DNA of 27,510 nucleotides from Parasulfuritortus sp049322515. GTDB taxonomy: Bacteria; Pseudomonadota; Gammaproteobacteria; Burkholderiales; Thiobacillaceae. The notes beneath the pieces are model-generated. The model saw nothing but the letters and a program-made list of their open reading frames with translations. It was not told the origin of the DNA and ran no database searches. Each line of letters opens with the position of its first letter. The stretch's first letter is position 1. Shown piece after piece: positions 15,997-23,598 of this stretch. Position numbers and translations under genes: made by a program. The stretch covers positions 1 to 27,510 of the forward strand of contig JBMOQW010000002.1 of NCBI GenBank assembly GCA_049322515.1, given 5' to 3'.

Positions 15997-16997
15997 ACAC
16001 CGTCCTCTCCCCGCTCGAATTCCGCCTGCTCAACGACTGGCAGCGCGGCTTCCCCCTGGTTCCGCGCCCCTACGCAGAACTGGCCGTGCAGCTCGCCGTC
16101 GGCGAGGCCGAGGTGCTGGCGCGCCTGGCCGATCTCCAGGACCGGGGGCATGTGTCGCGGATCGGTGCCGTGTTCCGGCCCCATGTCCTGGGCTGGAGTA
16201 CCCTGGCTGCGGTGGCCTGTCCGCCCGAGCGCATCGACGCCGTGGCGGCGGTCATCGACGCTTTCCCCGAGGTCAACCACAACTACGAACGCGAGCATCG
16301 CTACAGCCTGTGGTTCGTGGTCACCGCCGCCAGCCGGGAACGAGTCGCCGAGGTGCTGGACGAAATTCGCCGGCGCACCGGGCTGCGCCCGCTCGACCTG
16401 CCCATGGAGGCCGACTACCACATCGACCTTGGCTTCGACCTGGCCCATGCCCGGGGTCATCTCGATCCGGTCGGCCCGGCCGTGGATGTGGCCCGCCTGC
16501 GCGCCACCCTGGTCGCCGAGGATCATGTCCTGACCCGTGCCCTGGATGGTGGTCTGGACCTGGTCGCGCGGCCCTACGCGGCGCTGGCCGCCCGTTGCGG
16601 CTGGACCGAGGACGCGGTCCTGGCCAGGCTGGAGCGGCTGATCGGCCTCGGCGTGATCCGCCGCTTCGGGGTTGTGGTGCGCCATCGCGAGCTCGGCTAC
16701 CACGCCAACGCGATGGTGGTCTGGGACATCCCCGAGGCCGACCTCGATGCGGTTGGCTGGCTGCTTGCCGGCCAGCCCGCCGTGACGCTCTGCTACCAGC
16801 GTCCGCGCCGCCTGCCCGACTGGCGCTTCAACCTGTTTTCCATGGTGCATGGCCAGGACCGGGAAGCCGTGCTGGCCGAGGTGGACCGTCTGCGCACGTT
16901 GGTCGGTGTCACTGCGGCGGATGCCCAGCCCCTGTTTTCCCGACGCCGCTTCAAGCAGTGTGGCGCGCGCTACGCGCCCTTGGCCAAGGCGGCCTGA
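15993..16997 (+). CDS. nirDL: Fused siroheme decarboxylase subunits NirD-NirL
   Basis: The 334-residue protein has two AsnC/Lrp-like halves. Residues ~1-165 are NirD-type, with the HNYEREH motif (VNHNYEREHRYSLWF). Residues ~170-334 are NirL-type, with CYQRP and RFNLFSMVHG. Together with NirG and NirH it decarboxylates siroheme to 12,18-didecarboxysiroheme, an early step of heme d1 synthesis in the cytoplasm. Fusion of D and L in one chain is known from several denitrifiers. Each half has a helix-turn-helix-like N-terminus that serves as scaffold in this family, so it should not be read as a transcription factor. The start overlaps the nirF stop by 4 bases (ATGA). Confidence 0.93.
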   Translation: MNTVLSPLEFRLLNDWQRGFPLVPRPYAELAVQLAVGEAEVLARLADLQDRGHVSRIGAVFRPHVLGWSTLAAVACPPERIDAVAAVIDAFPEVNHNYEREHRYSLWFVVTAASRERVAEVLDEIRRRTGLRPLDLPMEADYHIDLGFDLAHARGHLDPVGPAVDVARLRATLVAEDHVLTRALDGGLDLVARPYAALAARCGWTEDAVLARLERLIGLGVIRRFGVVVRHRELGYHANAMVVWDIPEADLDAVGWLLAGQPAVTLCYQRPRRLPDWRFNLFSMVHGQDREAVLAEVDRLRTLVGVTAADAQPLFSRRRFKQCGARYAPLAKAA

Positions 16998-16998
16998 G

Positions 16999-17469
16999 AT
17001 GACGCGCGTGACGCCGATGGTTTCCCTGGACGAAATCGACCGCCGCATCATCAACGCCCTGCAGGGCGGTTTCCCGATCTGCGAGCGGCCGTTCGCGGTG
17101 GTCGGGCGGGAACTCGGCCTGGCCGAGGACGAACTGATCCAGCGCATCGAGCGCCTGCTCGCCGACAAGGTGCTGACCCGCTTCGGTCCGCTGTTCAACG
17201 CCGACCGCATGGGCGGCGCCAACGTCCTGGCCGCCATGGCGGTGGGCGAGCGCGATTTCGAGCGGGTCGCCGAGTTCGTCAACGCTCAGCCCGAGATCGC
17301 CCACAACTACGAACGCGAGCATCCGCTCAACATGTGGTTCGTCGGCGCCGCCGAAACGCCCGAGGCGGTCGAATCGGCGTTCGCCTACATCGAGGCCATG
17401 ACCGGCCACAAGGTGTACCGCTTTCCCAAGGAGCGGGAGTTCTTCGTCGAACTGAGGTTGCAGGCATGA
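16999..17469 (+). CDS. nirG: Siroheme decarboxylase subunit NirG
   Basis: The 156-residue AsnC-like protein is of the D/G type: a helix-turn-helix-like N-terminus (LDEIDRRIINALQGGFPI), then the IAHNYEREHPLNMWFVG block bearing the conserved HNYEREH. ATG 16999 is one base after the nirDL stop; longer in-frame starts would lie inside nirDL. It works with NirDL and NirH on siroheme. It was told apart from nirD by its position after the D-L fusion. It overlaps nirH by 4 bases. Confidence 0.9.
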   Translation: MTRVTPMVSLDEIDRRIINALQGGFPICERPFAVVGRELGLAEDELIQRIERLLADKVLTRFGPLFNADRMGGANVLAAMAVGERDFERVAEFVNAQPEIAHNYEREHPLNMWFVGAAETPEAVESAFAYIEAMTGHKVYRFPKEREFFVELRLQA

Positions 17470-17954
17470 ACCGCGTCGCGCTGGACGATCTCGACCGCGC
17501 CCTGGTGCGCGCCAGCCAGGCCGGCCTGCCGCTGACCGCGCGGCCCTACCACGCCCTGGCCGAACAGCTCGGGGTGGCGCCGGAGGAAGTCATGGCGCGC
17601 TTCCAGGCCATGCTGGCCGCCGGCGTGGTCCGGCGCATCGGCGCGGTGCCGAACCATTACGCGCTCGGCTATCGCGCCAACGGCATGACGGTGTGGAACG
17701 TCGCCGACGACCGGGTCGACGAACTGGGCGAGCGGGTCGGCCGCCTGCCCTTCGTCAGCCATTGCTACCGCCGCCCGCGCGCCGGCGGCCGCTGGCCCTA
17801 CAACCTGTTCGCCATGGTGCATGGCCACGACCGCGCCGAGGTGATCGGCTACGCCGCCGAGATCGGCCGTATCCTCGGCCGCGCCTGCCGTTCCAACGAC
17901 ATCCTGTACAGCCGCCGCATCCTGAAGAAGACCGGCTTGCGGCTGGGAGATTGA
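17466..17954 (+). CDS. nirH: Siroheme decarboxylase subunit NirH
   Basis: The 162-residue AsnC-like protein is of the L/H type. It has LDDLDRALVRASQAGLPL at the N-terminus and the SHCYRRPR and WPYNLFAMVHG blocks that distinguish L/H from D/G. It ends with a basic SRRILKKTGLRLGD tail, parallel to the SRRRFKQCG tail of the L half of NirDL. It starts in an ATGA overlap with nirG and ends two bases before nirJ, so it is surely co-translated. L and H are hard to separate by sequence alone; position gives H. Confidence 0.9.
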   Translation: MNRVALDDLDRALVRASQAGLPLTARPYHALAEQLGVAPEEVMARFQAMLAAGVVRRIGAVPNHYALGYRANGMTVWNVADDRVDELGERVGRLPFVSHCYRRPRAGGRWPYNLFAMVHGHDRAEVIGYAAEIGRILGRACRSNDILYSRRILKKTGLRLGD

Positions 17955-17956
17955 TC

Positions 17957-19120
17957 ATGTTCCGTGTCACGCAATTCATGCAGGAAATCCTGAATCCGAC
18001 CGCTTCCAGGTCGCGCGGCAAACCGTCCGGTCCGGTGGTGATCTGGAACCTGGTCCGGCGCTGCAACCTGACCTGCAAGCACTGCTACTCGATCTCCGCC
18101 GACAAGGACTTTCCCGGCGAGCTTTCCACGGTGGACGTATTTAGGGTCATGGACGACCTCAAGGCCGCCCATGTGCCGGTGCTGATCCTGTCCGGCGGCG
18201 AGCCGCTGCTGCGCCCGGACATCTTCGAGATCGGCGCCCGCGCCAAGGCCCTGGGTTTCTACGTCGGCCTGTCCAGCAACGGCACCCTGGTCGATGAAAC
18301 CAACGTCCGCGCCATCGCCGAGACCGGTTTCGACTACGTCGGCATCAGCCTGGACGGCCTGCGCGACACCCACGACCGGTTTCGGCGCAAGGCCGGCAGC
18401 TTCGACGCCGCCTTGAACGGCGTGCGCCTGTGCAAGGCGGCCGGCGCCAAGGTCGGCATCCGCTTCACCCTGGCCCAGGAGAACGCCGCCGACTTCCCGG
18501 CGCTGCTCGACCTGATGGAAGCCGAGGCCATCGACAAGTTCTACCTCTCGCACCTCAACTACGCCGGGCGCGGCAACAAGAACCGCAAGGACGACGCCCA
18601 CTTCCGCACCACCCGGACCGCCATGGACTTGCTGTTCGAGCGCTGCTGGCGGCAATTGAACGACGGCCGGCCGCGCGAGTACGTGACCGGCAACAACGAC
18701 GCCGACGGCGTCTACCTGCTGCATTGGATCGCCGCGCGCTTCCCCGAACAGGTCGAGCGCATGCGCGACCGCCTGGTCCAGTGGGGCGGCAACGCCTCCG
18801 GGGTCAACGTCGCCAACATCGACAACCTGGGTGACGTGCATCCGGACACCATGTGGTGGAACTACCCGCTCGGCAACGTGAAGACGCGGCCGTTCGGTGA
18901 CATCTGGGCGGATGTCTCGGACCCGCTCATGGCCGGTCTCAAGCAGTCGCCCCGCCCGGTCGGCGGCCGCTGCGCCGAGTGCGCACACCGGGCCATCTGC
19001 AACGGCAACACCCGGGTACGCGCCTGGCAGACCAGCGGGGATTTCTGGGCGGAAGACCCGGGCTGTTATCTGACCGACGAGGAAATCGGCCTCACGCAAC
19101 CGCAACTTCAGGAAGCCTGA
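17957..19120 (+). CDS. nirJ: Radical SAM heme d1 synthase NirJ
   Basis: The 387-residue radical SAM enzyme converts didecarboxysiroheme by replacing two propionate side chains with oxo groups. The radical-SAM cluster motif is Cys36-x3-Cys40-x2-Cys43 (CNLTCKHC), followed by the SAM-binding LSGGEPLLRPD and SSNGTLV blocks. A C-terminal SPASM-like cysteine set (GRCAECAHRAICNG, then DPGCYLT) should hold a second Fe-S cluster. The start is ATG 17957, two bases after nirH. It is cytoplasmic. Length and motifs are standard for NirJ. Confidence 0.95.
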   Translation: MFRVTQFMQEILNPTASRSRGKPSGPVVIWNLVRRCNLTCKHCYSISADKDFPGELSTVDVFRVMDDLKAAHVPVLILSGGEPLLRPDIFEIGARAKALGFYVGLSSNGTLVDETNVRAIAETGFDYVGISLDGLRDTHDRFRRKAGSFDAALNGVRLCKAAGAKVGIRFTLAQENAADFPALLDLMEAEAIDKFYLSHLNYAGRGNKNRKDDAHFRTTRTAMDLLFERCWRQLNDGRPREYVTGNNDADGVYLLHWIAARFPEQVERMRDRLVQWGGNASGVNVANIDNLGDVHPDTMWWNYPLGNVKTRPFGDIWADVSDPLMAGLKQSPRPVGGRCAECAHRAICNGNTRVRAWQTSGDFWAEDPGCYLTDEEIGLTQPQLQEA

Positions 19121-19123
19121 CTC

Positions 19124-20677
19124 ATGCGATACCTACTCTTGTTGGCCGCCCTCAGCGGACTCTCCTTGCCGGCCCAGGCAGCGCCCGATCCGGTCAAGCT
19201 GTACGAAACCCACTGCCTGTCCTGCCACGCGCCGAACCGCCTGGGCGGCATGGGGCCGACCCTGCTGCCGGAATCGCTGGCCCGCCTGAAGAAACCGGAC
19301 GCCGTGAAAGCCATCGCCGAGGGTTTGCCGGCGACCCAGATGCCGGCTTTCAAGGACCTGCTCAAGCCTGACGAGATCAAGGTCCTGGCCGAGTGGATCT
19401 ACACCCCGAATTCGATCCCGCCCAAGTGGGACGCCGACGACATCCGCGCCTCCCACCTGCGCTATCAGGAAGCCATGGAATTGCCGGCCCAGCCGGTGTT
19501 CAAGGCCGACCCGACCAACGTCACCCTGGTGGTCGAGCATGGCGACCATCACATCAGCGTGCTCGATGGCGACATCATGGAACCGTTCCACCGCTTCCAG
19601 ACCCGCTATGCCCTGCATGGCGGGCCCAAGTTCACCCCGGACGGCCGCTACGTCTACTGGGCCAGCCGGGACGGCTGGATCACCAAGTACGATCTCTGGA
19701 ACCTGGTCGTGGTGGCGGAAATCCGCGCCGGCATCAACACCCGCAACGTCGCGGTGTCGAGCGACGGCGAATACGTGATGGTGGCCAACTACCTGCCGCA
19801 CACCCTGGTGGCGCTCAAGGGCAGCGATCTGTCGCTGGTCAAGGTGATCCCGGTCCAGGGCGCCAACGGCAAGACCTCGCGCGTGTCGGCGGTATACGAC
19901 GCCCGGCCGCGCAAGAGCTTCATCGCCGCCTTGAAGGACATCCCGGAGGTCTGGGAAATCCCCTATGACGGACGCCCGGTCTACAAGGGCCTGGTGCACG
20001 ACTACCAGTTCAAGGAGGCGATTGCCGAACCCGGCCCACTGCCGGTGCGGCCGATCGCCACGGACCAGATCCTCGATGATTTCTTCTTCGACCAGAACTA
20101 CGACTACCTGATCGGCGCCTCGCGCGACGTGCCCAAGGGCCAGGTGCTGCACCTGTCGGCCGGTCGCAAGATCGCCGACCTGGATATCCCGGGCATGCCG
20201 CATTTGGGTTCCGGCATCACCTGGGACTGGACCGACCCCGAGGGCAAGATCCACCCGGTGATGGCCTCGCCCAACCTGAAGAACGGCCACATCCAGGTCA
20301 TCGACATGAAGCAGTGGAAGACCCTCAAGGTGATCCCCACCGCCGGCCCCGGCTTCTTCCTGCGTAGCCACGAGAACACCCCCTACGCCTGGGCCGACGT
20401 GTTCTTCGGCAAGAACCGCGAGGTCATGCACGTGATCGACAAGCGGACTCTGGAGATCGTCGCCGACCTGCGCCCCGAGCCGGGCAAGACCGCGACCCAC
20501 GTCGAGTTCGACCGCTACGGGAAATACGCCCTGGTGTCGCTCTGGGAAATGGATGGCGCCGTGATCGTCTACGACGCCCGGACCCTGAAGGAGATCAAGC
20601 GCCTGCCGATGAAGCGCCCGGTCGGCAAGTACAACGTCTGGAACAAGACCCGGCTGTCGGCCGGCACCAGTCACTGA
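19124..20677 (+). CDS. nirN: Dihydro-heme d1 dehydrogenase NirN
   Basis: The 517-residue periplasmic protein is homologous to NirS. It has a signal peptide (cleavage near AQA-APD), a heme c domain with CLSCH and a likely Met ligand in ATQMPAF, and a d1-binding propeller. The propeller blocks include RYALHGGPKFTPDGRYV, VSSDGEYVMVANYLPHTL and GMPHLGSGITWDW. NirN performs the last oxidation of dihydro-heme d1 before transfer to NirS. It differs from NirS in lacking SSHxxPEFxVNVKETG and FLHDGGWD, so it is not a second nitrite reductase. It starts three bases after nirJ and is the last gene of the nir operon. In Pseudomonas aeruginosa nirE lies between nirJ and nirN; here it is missing. Confidence 0.93.
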   Translation: MRYLLLLAALSGLSLPAQAAPDPVKLYETHCLSCHAPNRLGGMGPTLLPESLARLKKPDAVKAIAEGLPATQMPAFKDLLKPDEIKVLAEWIYTPNSIPPKWDADDIRASHLRYQEAMELPAQPVFKADPTNVTLVVEHGDHHISVLDGDIMEPFHRFQTRYALHGGPKFTPDGRYVYWASRDGWITKYDLWNLVVVAEIRAGINTRNVAVSSDGEYVMVANYLPHTLVALKGSDLSLVKVIPVQGANGKTSRVSAVYDARPRKSFIAALKDIPEVWEIPYDGRPVYKGLVHDYQFKEAIAEPGPLPVRPIATDQILDDFFFDQNYDYLIGASRDVPKGQVLHLSAGRKIADLDIPGMPHLGSGITWDWTDPEGKIHPVMASPNLKNGHIQVIDMKQWKTLKVIPTAGPGFFLRSHENTPYAWADVFFGKNREVMHVIDKRTLEIVADLRPEPGKTATHVEFDRYGKYALVSLWEMDGAVIVYDARTLKEIKRLPMKRPVGKYNVWNKTRLSAGTSH

Positions 20678-20698
20678 ACCCGGCAGCGACCGGCAATG

Positions 20699-20722
20699 AA
20701 AAAGGGGCGTCCAGGACGCCCC
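20699..20722. terminator. Bidirectional intrinsic terminator between nirN and the small minus-strand gene
   Basis: A GGGGCGTCC / GGACGCCCC inverted repeat is preceded by five As on the plus strand, which gives five Us on a minus transcript. On the plus strand it is followed by TTGGCTTTG, a weaker tail. It lies 21 bases past the stop of the 36-codon minus gene and 21 bases past nirN, so it suits both. Confidence 0.82.
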
Positions 20723-20743
20723 TTGGCTTTGTTCAGGCGCGGT

Positions 20744-20854
20744 TCAAACGATGTCGAACAACCACATCAGGACAAAGTGGGCCAGGATCGCGATGGTGAC
20801 GAACACCAGCACGGCCTTGTTTTCGCTTTCTTCAAACATGCGTTGCAGATTCAT
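20744..20854 (-). CDS. 36-residue single-helix membrane protein, FNR/Dnr-regulated
   Basis: No family is recognised. The frame ATG 20854 to TGA 20744 gives 36 residues: a charged, amphipathic start (MNLQRMFEESENKA), one transmembrane helix (VLVFVTIAILAHFVLMWLF) and a DIV end. Support for a real gene comes from four signs. GAGGAG lies about 6 bases upstream. An intrinsic terminator lies 21 bases after the stop. An FNR/Dnr-like box lies 62 bases before the start, like the other boxes here. The composition is typical of a membrane helix. It may be a small subunit or assembly factor of a respiratory complex, in the manner of CcoQ-like peptides; that is inference. Confidence 0.7.
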   Translation of the reverse strand: MNLQRMFEESENKAVLVFVTIAILAHFVLMWLFDIV

Positions 20855-20916
20855 GGCGGACTCCTCGACGGGTGAAGTGACGGGCGCCAGCTTAAGAAGG
20901 TCGCGGGTGGGTCGCC

Positions 20917-20930
20917 TTGACTAAAAGCAA
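20917..20930 (-). promoter_or_regulatory. FNR/Dnr-like box for the 36-residue membrane protein
   Basis: TTGAC-TAAA-AGCAA is one base off the consensus in one half-site. It lies 62 bases from the minus-strand start codon, the same spacing as at the nor operon. The -10 region (around 20890-20895) is weak. Confidence 0.6.
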
Positions 20931-20940
20931 CCCGGTGCAT

Positions 20941-20954
20941 TTGATGCCGGTCAA
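20941..20954 (+). promoter_or_regulatory. FNR/Dnr-type box and -10 for the HPP gene
   Basis: TTGAT-GCCG-GTCAA is an excellent FNR/Dnr palindrome. CATAAT at 20977-20982 is centred exactly 32 bases downstream, which is textbook class-II spacing. The start codon of the HPP gene is 57 bases after the box. Confidence 0.8.
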
Positions 20955-21011
20955 TCGCCCGCCGGCGCCACGTCGGCATAATCCAGGCGTCGAAGCAACG
21001 AGAGGCTGAGC

Positions 21012-21707
21012 ATGTCTGGAAAAATCTCCTGGCGCGCGCTGCTGGGTCTGGAGGCGGTGCCCCTGACGCCGCGTGAGCGGCTGGTCTCGGCCCTGGGCGG
21101 CCTGGTCGCGATCCTGACCCTGTTCATGGTCAGCGGCTGGCTGCTCGGTGCCCAGGTCGCGCTGCCGGTGGTGGCCTCCATGGGCGCCAGCACGGTGTTG
21201 CTGTTTTCCCTGCCGCATGGGCCCTTGTCCCAGCCCTGGCCGGTATTTGGCGGCCACGTCGTGTCGGCGCTGATCGGCGTGACCTGTGCCCAGGGGCTCG
21301 ACGATCCCTTCCTGGCCGGGGCCCTCGCGGTCGGCCTGGCGATCGCCGCCATGCACCTGTTGCGCTGCCTGCATCCGCCCGGGGGCGCCACGGCCCTGGT
21401 CTCGGTGATCGGCGGGCCGGCGATCACCGGCCTGGGCTATGGCTTCGTGCTCGCGCCGGTCGCACTCAACGCGGCCCTGCTGGTGCTGCTGGCGGTGCTG
21501 CTCAACGCGCCCTTCGCCTGGCGCCGCTATCCGGCCCACCTGAACCGCTGGTGGCAAACACCCGCGTCGGTCGAGGAAAAACCGGCGATCCGCCATGAGG
21601 ACTTCGTCTATGCCCTGAGCCAGCTCGATACCTATGTCGATGTGTCCGAGGCGGACTTGCTGCGCATCTATGCCCTGGCCACCGGCCGGCGCCCCCCGAA
21701 CGCCTAG
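21012..21707 (+). CDS. HPP-family integral membrane protein, candidate nitrite transporter
   Basis: The 231-residue protein belongs to the HPP family, named after the motif seen here as LHPPGGATAL (residues ~118-127). About four to five transmembrane helices occupy residues ~25-170: LVAILTLFMVSGWLLG, LPVVASMGASTVLLFSLP, the ALAVGLAIAAMHLL helix, and LNAALLVLLAVLLNAPF. A soluble ~60-residue tail follows, without CBS domains. Plant and cyanobacterial HPP proteins have been reported to move nitrite. Together with the FNR/Dnr-type promoter and the adjacent nir operon, this makes nitrite or NO-related transport a reasonable inference. The stop codon overlaps the convergent MOSC gene stop through a shared CTAG. 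Confidence 0.85.
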   Translation: MSGKISWRALLGLEAVPLTPRERLVSALGGLVAILTLFMVSGWLLGAQVALPVVASMGASTVLLFSLPHGPLSQPWPVFGGHVVSALIGVTCAQGLDDPFLAGALAVGLAIAAMHLLRCLHPPGGATALVSVIGGPAITGLGYGFVLAPVALNAALLVLLAVLLNAPFAWRRYPAHLNRWWQTPASVEEKPAIRHEDFVYALSQLDTYVDVSEADLLRIYALATGRRPPNA

Positions 21708-22360
21708 CCGAGCCGGGCCTTGGCGCGTTGCCGCCAACTGGCGGACAGGGCCGGGTGGTTGGCCAACGCGGCCCAGCGCACGCGGTCGGCTTCTGGCCCG
21801 AACAGGCTTCGGTACAGGCGTGCCACGGTCCAGTCCGGGTGGCGGCGCTCGATCAGCACCAGGCGGTCATCCGGCTGCACCCGGCCCGGCGCGAGCACCC
21901 GGTAATACCAGCCGGTGCGGCCGCTGGCCAGGACCCGTTCCAGCATGTCCGGCCGTGCGAAGCGCAGGTTCAGCTTGCGGCAGGGACTGCGTCCCTGGCT
22001 GATCTGGAGCCGTGCGGCACCCAGTTGGTAGACATCGCCCAGGCAGGCTGTGGCCTCGGTCAGGCCCTCGGTGGCCAGGTTCTCGCCAAAGCCGCCGATC
22101 ACCCAGCCGGCCGGGTCCGGCAGCTCCTCACGCCAGGCGGCATAGTGCTCGGCGGGATAATGGTGCAGGGCCTTGTCCGGACCGCCGTGATGCACACGGT
22201 CAGCCTGCTGGTCCCCCTCGATGCCGGACTCGCCTACCCACACCGGCCCGGGGGCGGGCTGCTTGTCGATCGCGCTGGCCAGTCCTTCGGGGCCCAGTGG
22301 GCGAATCGAGCCCAGGCGCAAGGAAAGGAGGGGCCAGGAAAGTTGGTGCATGGTGGCCAT
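21704..22360 (-). CDS. MOSC-domain protein (YiiM-like)
   Basis: The 218-residue protein has a MOSC domain: GIEGDQQADRVHHGGPDKALHHY, then GGFGENLATEG, and the conserved catalytic or Mo-binding Cys in GRSPCRKLNLRF. A YiiM-like C-terminal extension follows (WTVARLYRSLFG). MOSC proteins bind a molybdenum cofactor and reduce N-hydroxylated compounds or act in sulfur or metal transfer. The substrate here is unknown. ATG 22360 is chosen because it starts one base after the nnrS stop (TAGA-ATG); ATG 22351 is an alternative. It is the last gene of the hemerythrin-DUF2249-membrane protein-nnrS operon, which points to detoxification of reactive nitrogen species. Confidence 0.87.
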   Translation of the reverse strand: MATMHQLSWPLLSLRLGSIRPLGPEGLASAIDKQPAPGPVWVGESGIEGDQQADRVHHGGPDKALHHYPAEHYAAWREELPDPAGWVIGGFGENLATEGLTEATACLGDVYQLGAARLQISQGRSPCRKLNLRFARPDMLERVLASGRTGWYYRVLAPGRVQPDDRLVLIERRHPDWTVARLYRSLFGPEADRVRWAALANHPALSASWRQRAKARLG

Positions 22361-22361
22361 T

Positions 22362-23582
22362 CTAGCCCGGCTTGCCATCGGCCCGGGCGCGCCAGGACAG
22401 CGGCGCATAGCGAACCACCCAGAGGCCGAACGCCAGTAACCAGACCAGGCCGGACAGGCTCATGGCGCGGACGGGAATCCAGTCCGGGAACAGGTCCGGG
22501 GCCATGCGCAGCACGGCGGCCCCTTGCACGCCCCAGAACAACATCCAGGTCAGGCGGTCGGCCTTGAGCGGGCGCCCGGAGTGGCCCAGGCTGACCCGCG
22601 AGGCCATGGCCAGCAGCATGCTGGCGAAGAAGCCGATGCCCAGTGCGTGCAGCGGCGCCAGCCCGAGCCGTCCGGCCAGCAGGCTGTCCAGGCCATGGAG
22701 GGCAAAGGCGATCGCCGCCCAGACAAAGGCGATGTGCAGCATGGCCAGGAGGCGCTCGGGCAGGGCGCGGGCGATGCCCCAGCGGCTGATGAACCAGACC
22801 GTGATGCCGGCTAGCGGCAGGTCCACGAGCCAGGTCCAGCGATACAAGGCGAGACTCTCGAGAAATCCGTGGCCGAGACAGGCGGCGACCATCCATCCGA
22901 GCGGTGCATAGGGCCGCACCATGACATAGTTCTTGACCACCCGGCTGGTGAAGAACGGCACCATGCGGTGGCAGACGGCCAGAAACAGCGGCGCAAGAAA
23001 GCCCCAGGCCGCGATGATCAGCCCGATGCGCAGGCCTTCGGCCTGGTCGATCAGCGCGCCCCAGGCAAAGACCAGTTCACCGATCAAGCCGGCCAGGCAG
23101 GCCGACCAGGCCAGCCAGGGCTGGCGCAAGTCGGGCTGCCGGCTGCCGCGCAGCAGTTGCCACAGGCCCTGCAGGCCGAGACCGAAGCCGAGCGCGTGGA
23201 TCAGTGCCGCGAGACCGGCCAGGCCGGGGATCGACAGGCCCGGATAAAAGAGCAGCACGCCAAGGCCGAGCAGTCCTGCGCTGGTCAGGTAGGTGGCGGG
23301 CGGCACCCGGCCGTGCTCGACCCAGTTGGGCAGGGCAGTGAACAGGAAGCCGAAGATATAGAAAGGGAAGAGACCGTAGAACATCAGCCAGCCATGCGCC
23401 GCGGCCCCCGGGATCGCGTCCGGTCCGGGCAGCCCGTCGAGCCGGGCTTCGAGCGCAAAGCCCCACCACAGGAGGCCGGCCAGCAGCTGGCAAGCGCCGA
23501 GCAGGAACAAGAGCCGGTGTGGCGCGGCGGCGAGCCGTCGGGACAGCGGTAAGGGGGTGGCAACCCGGGGCGGCAAGGTCAT
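22362..23582 (-). CDS. nnrS: NnrS family heme- and copper-containing membrane protein
   Basis: The 406-residue protein has about 12 transmembrane helices. NnrS motifs are clear: AAAHGWLMFYGLFPFYIFGF and TALPNWVEH near the N-terminus, AVCHRMVPFFTSRVV in the middle, and LHALGIGFFASMLLAMASRV followed directly by SLGHSGRPL near the C-terminus. NnrS protects cells from NO, notably by limiting formation of dinitrosyl-iron complexes, and is commonly under NnrR/Dnr control. The start is ATG 23582 with AAGGA about 8 bases upstream; the longer open frame is low-complexity read-in from the upstream gene. It follows the polytopic membrane protein by 16 bases. Confidence 0.93.
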   Translation of the reverse strand: MTLPPRVATPLPLSRRLAAAPHRLLFLLGACQLLAGLLWWGFALEARLDGLPGPDAIPGAAAHGWLMFYGLFPFYIFGFLFTALPNWVEHGRVPPATYLTSAGLLGLGVLLFYPGLSIPGLAGLAALIHALGFGLGLQGLWQLLRGSRQPDLRQPWLAWSACLAGLIGELVFAWGALIDQAEGLRIGLIIAAWGFLAPLFLAVCHRMVPFFTSRVVKNYVMVRPYAPLGWMVAACLGHGFLESLALYRWTWLVDLPLAGITVWFISRWGIARALPERLLAMLHIAFVWAAIAFALHGLDSLLAGRLGLAPLHALGIGFFASMLLAMASRVSLGHSGRPLKADRLTWMLFWGVQGAAVLRMAPDLFPDWIPVRAMSLSGLVWLLAFGLWVVRYAPLSWRARADGKPG

Positions 23583-23598
23583 CGACGATCCTTCGGGT

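Noticed and set aside
15993..17954. nirDL, nirG and nirH as AsnC/Lrp transcription regulators
   Set aside because: The fold is AsnC-like, but HNYEREH and CYRRP/YNLFxMVHG motifs and the operon position mark siroheme decarboxylase subunits.
19124..20677. nirN as a second cytochrome cd1 nitrite reductase
   Set aside because: The distal His blocks of NirS are missing, and the position after nirJ fits NirN.
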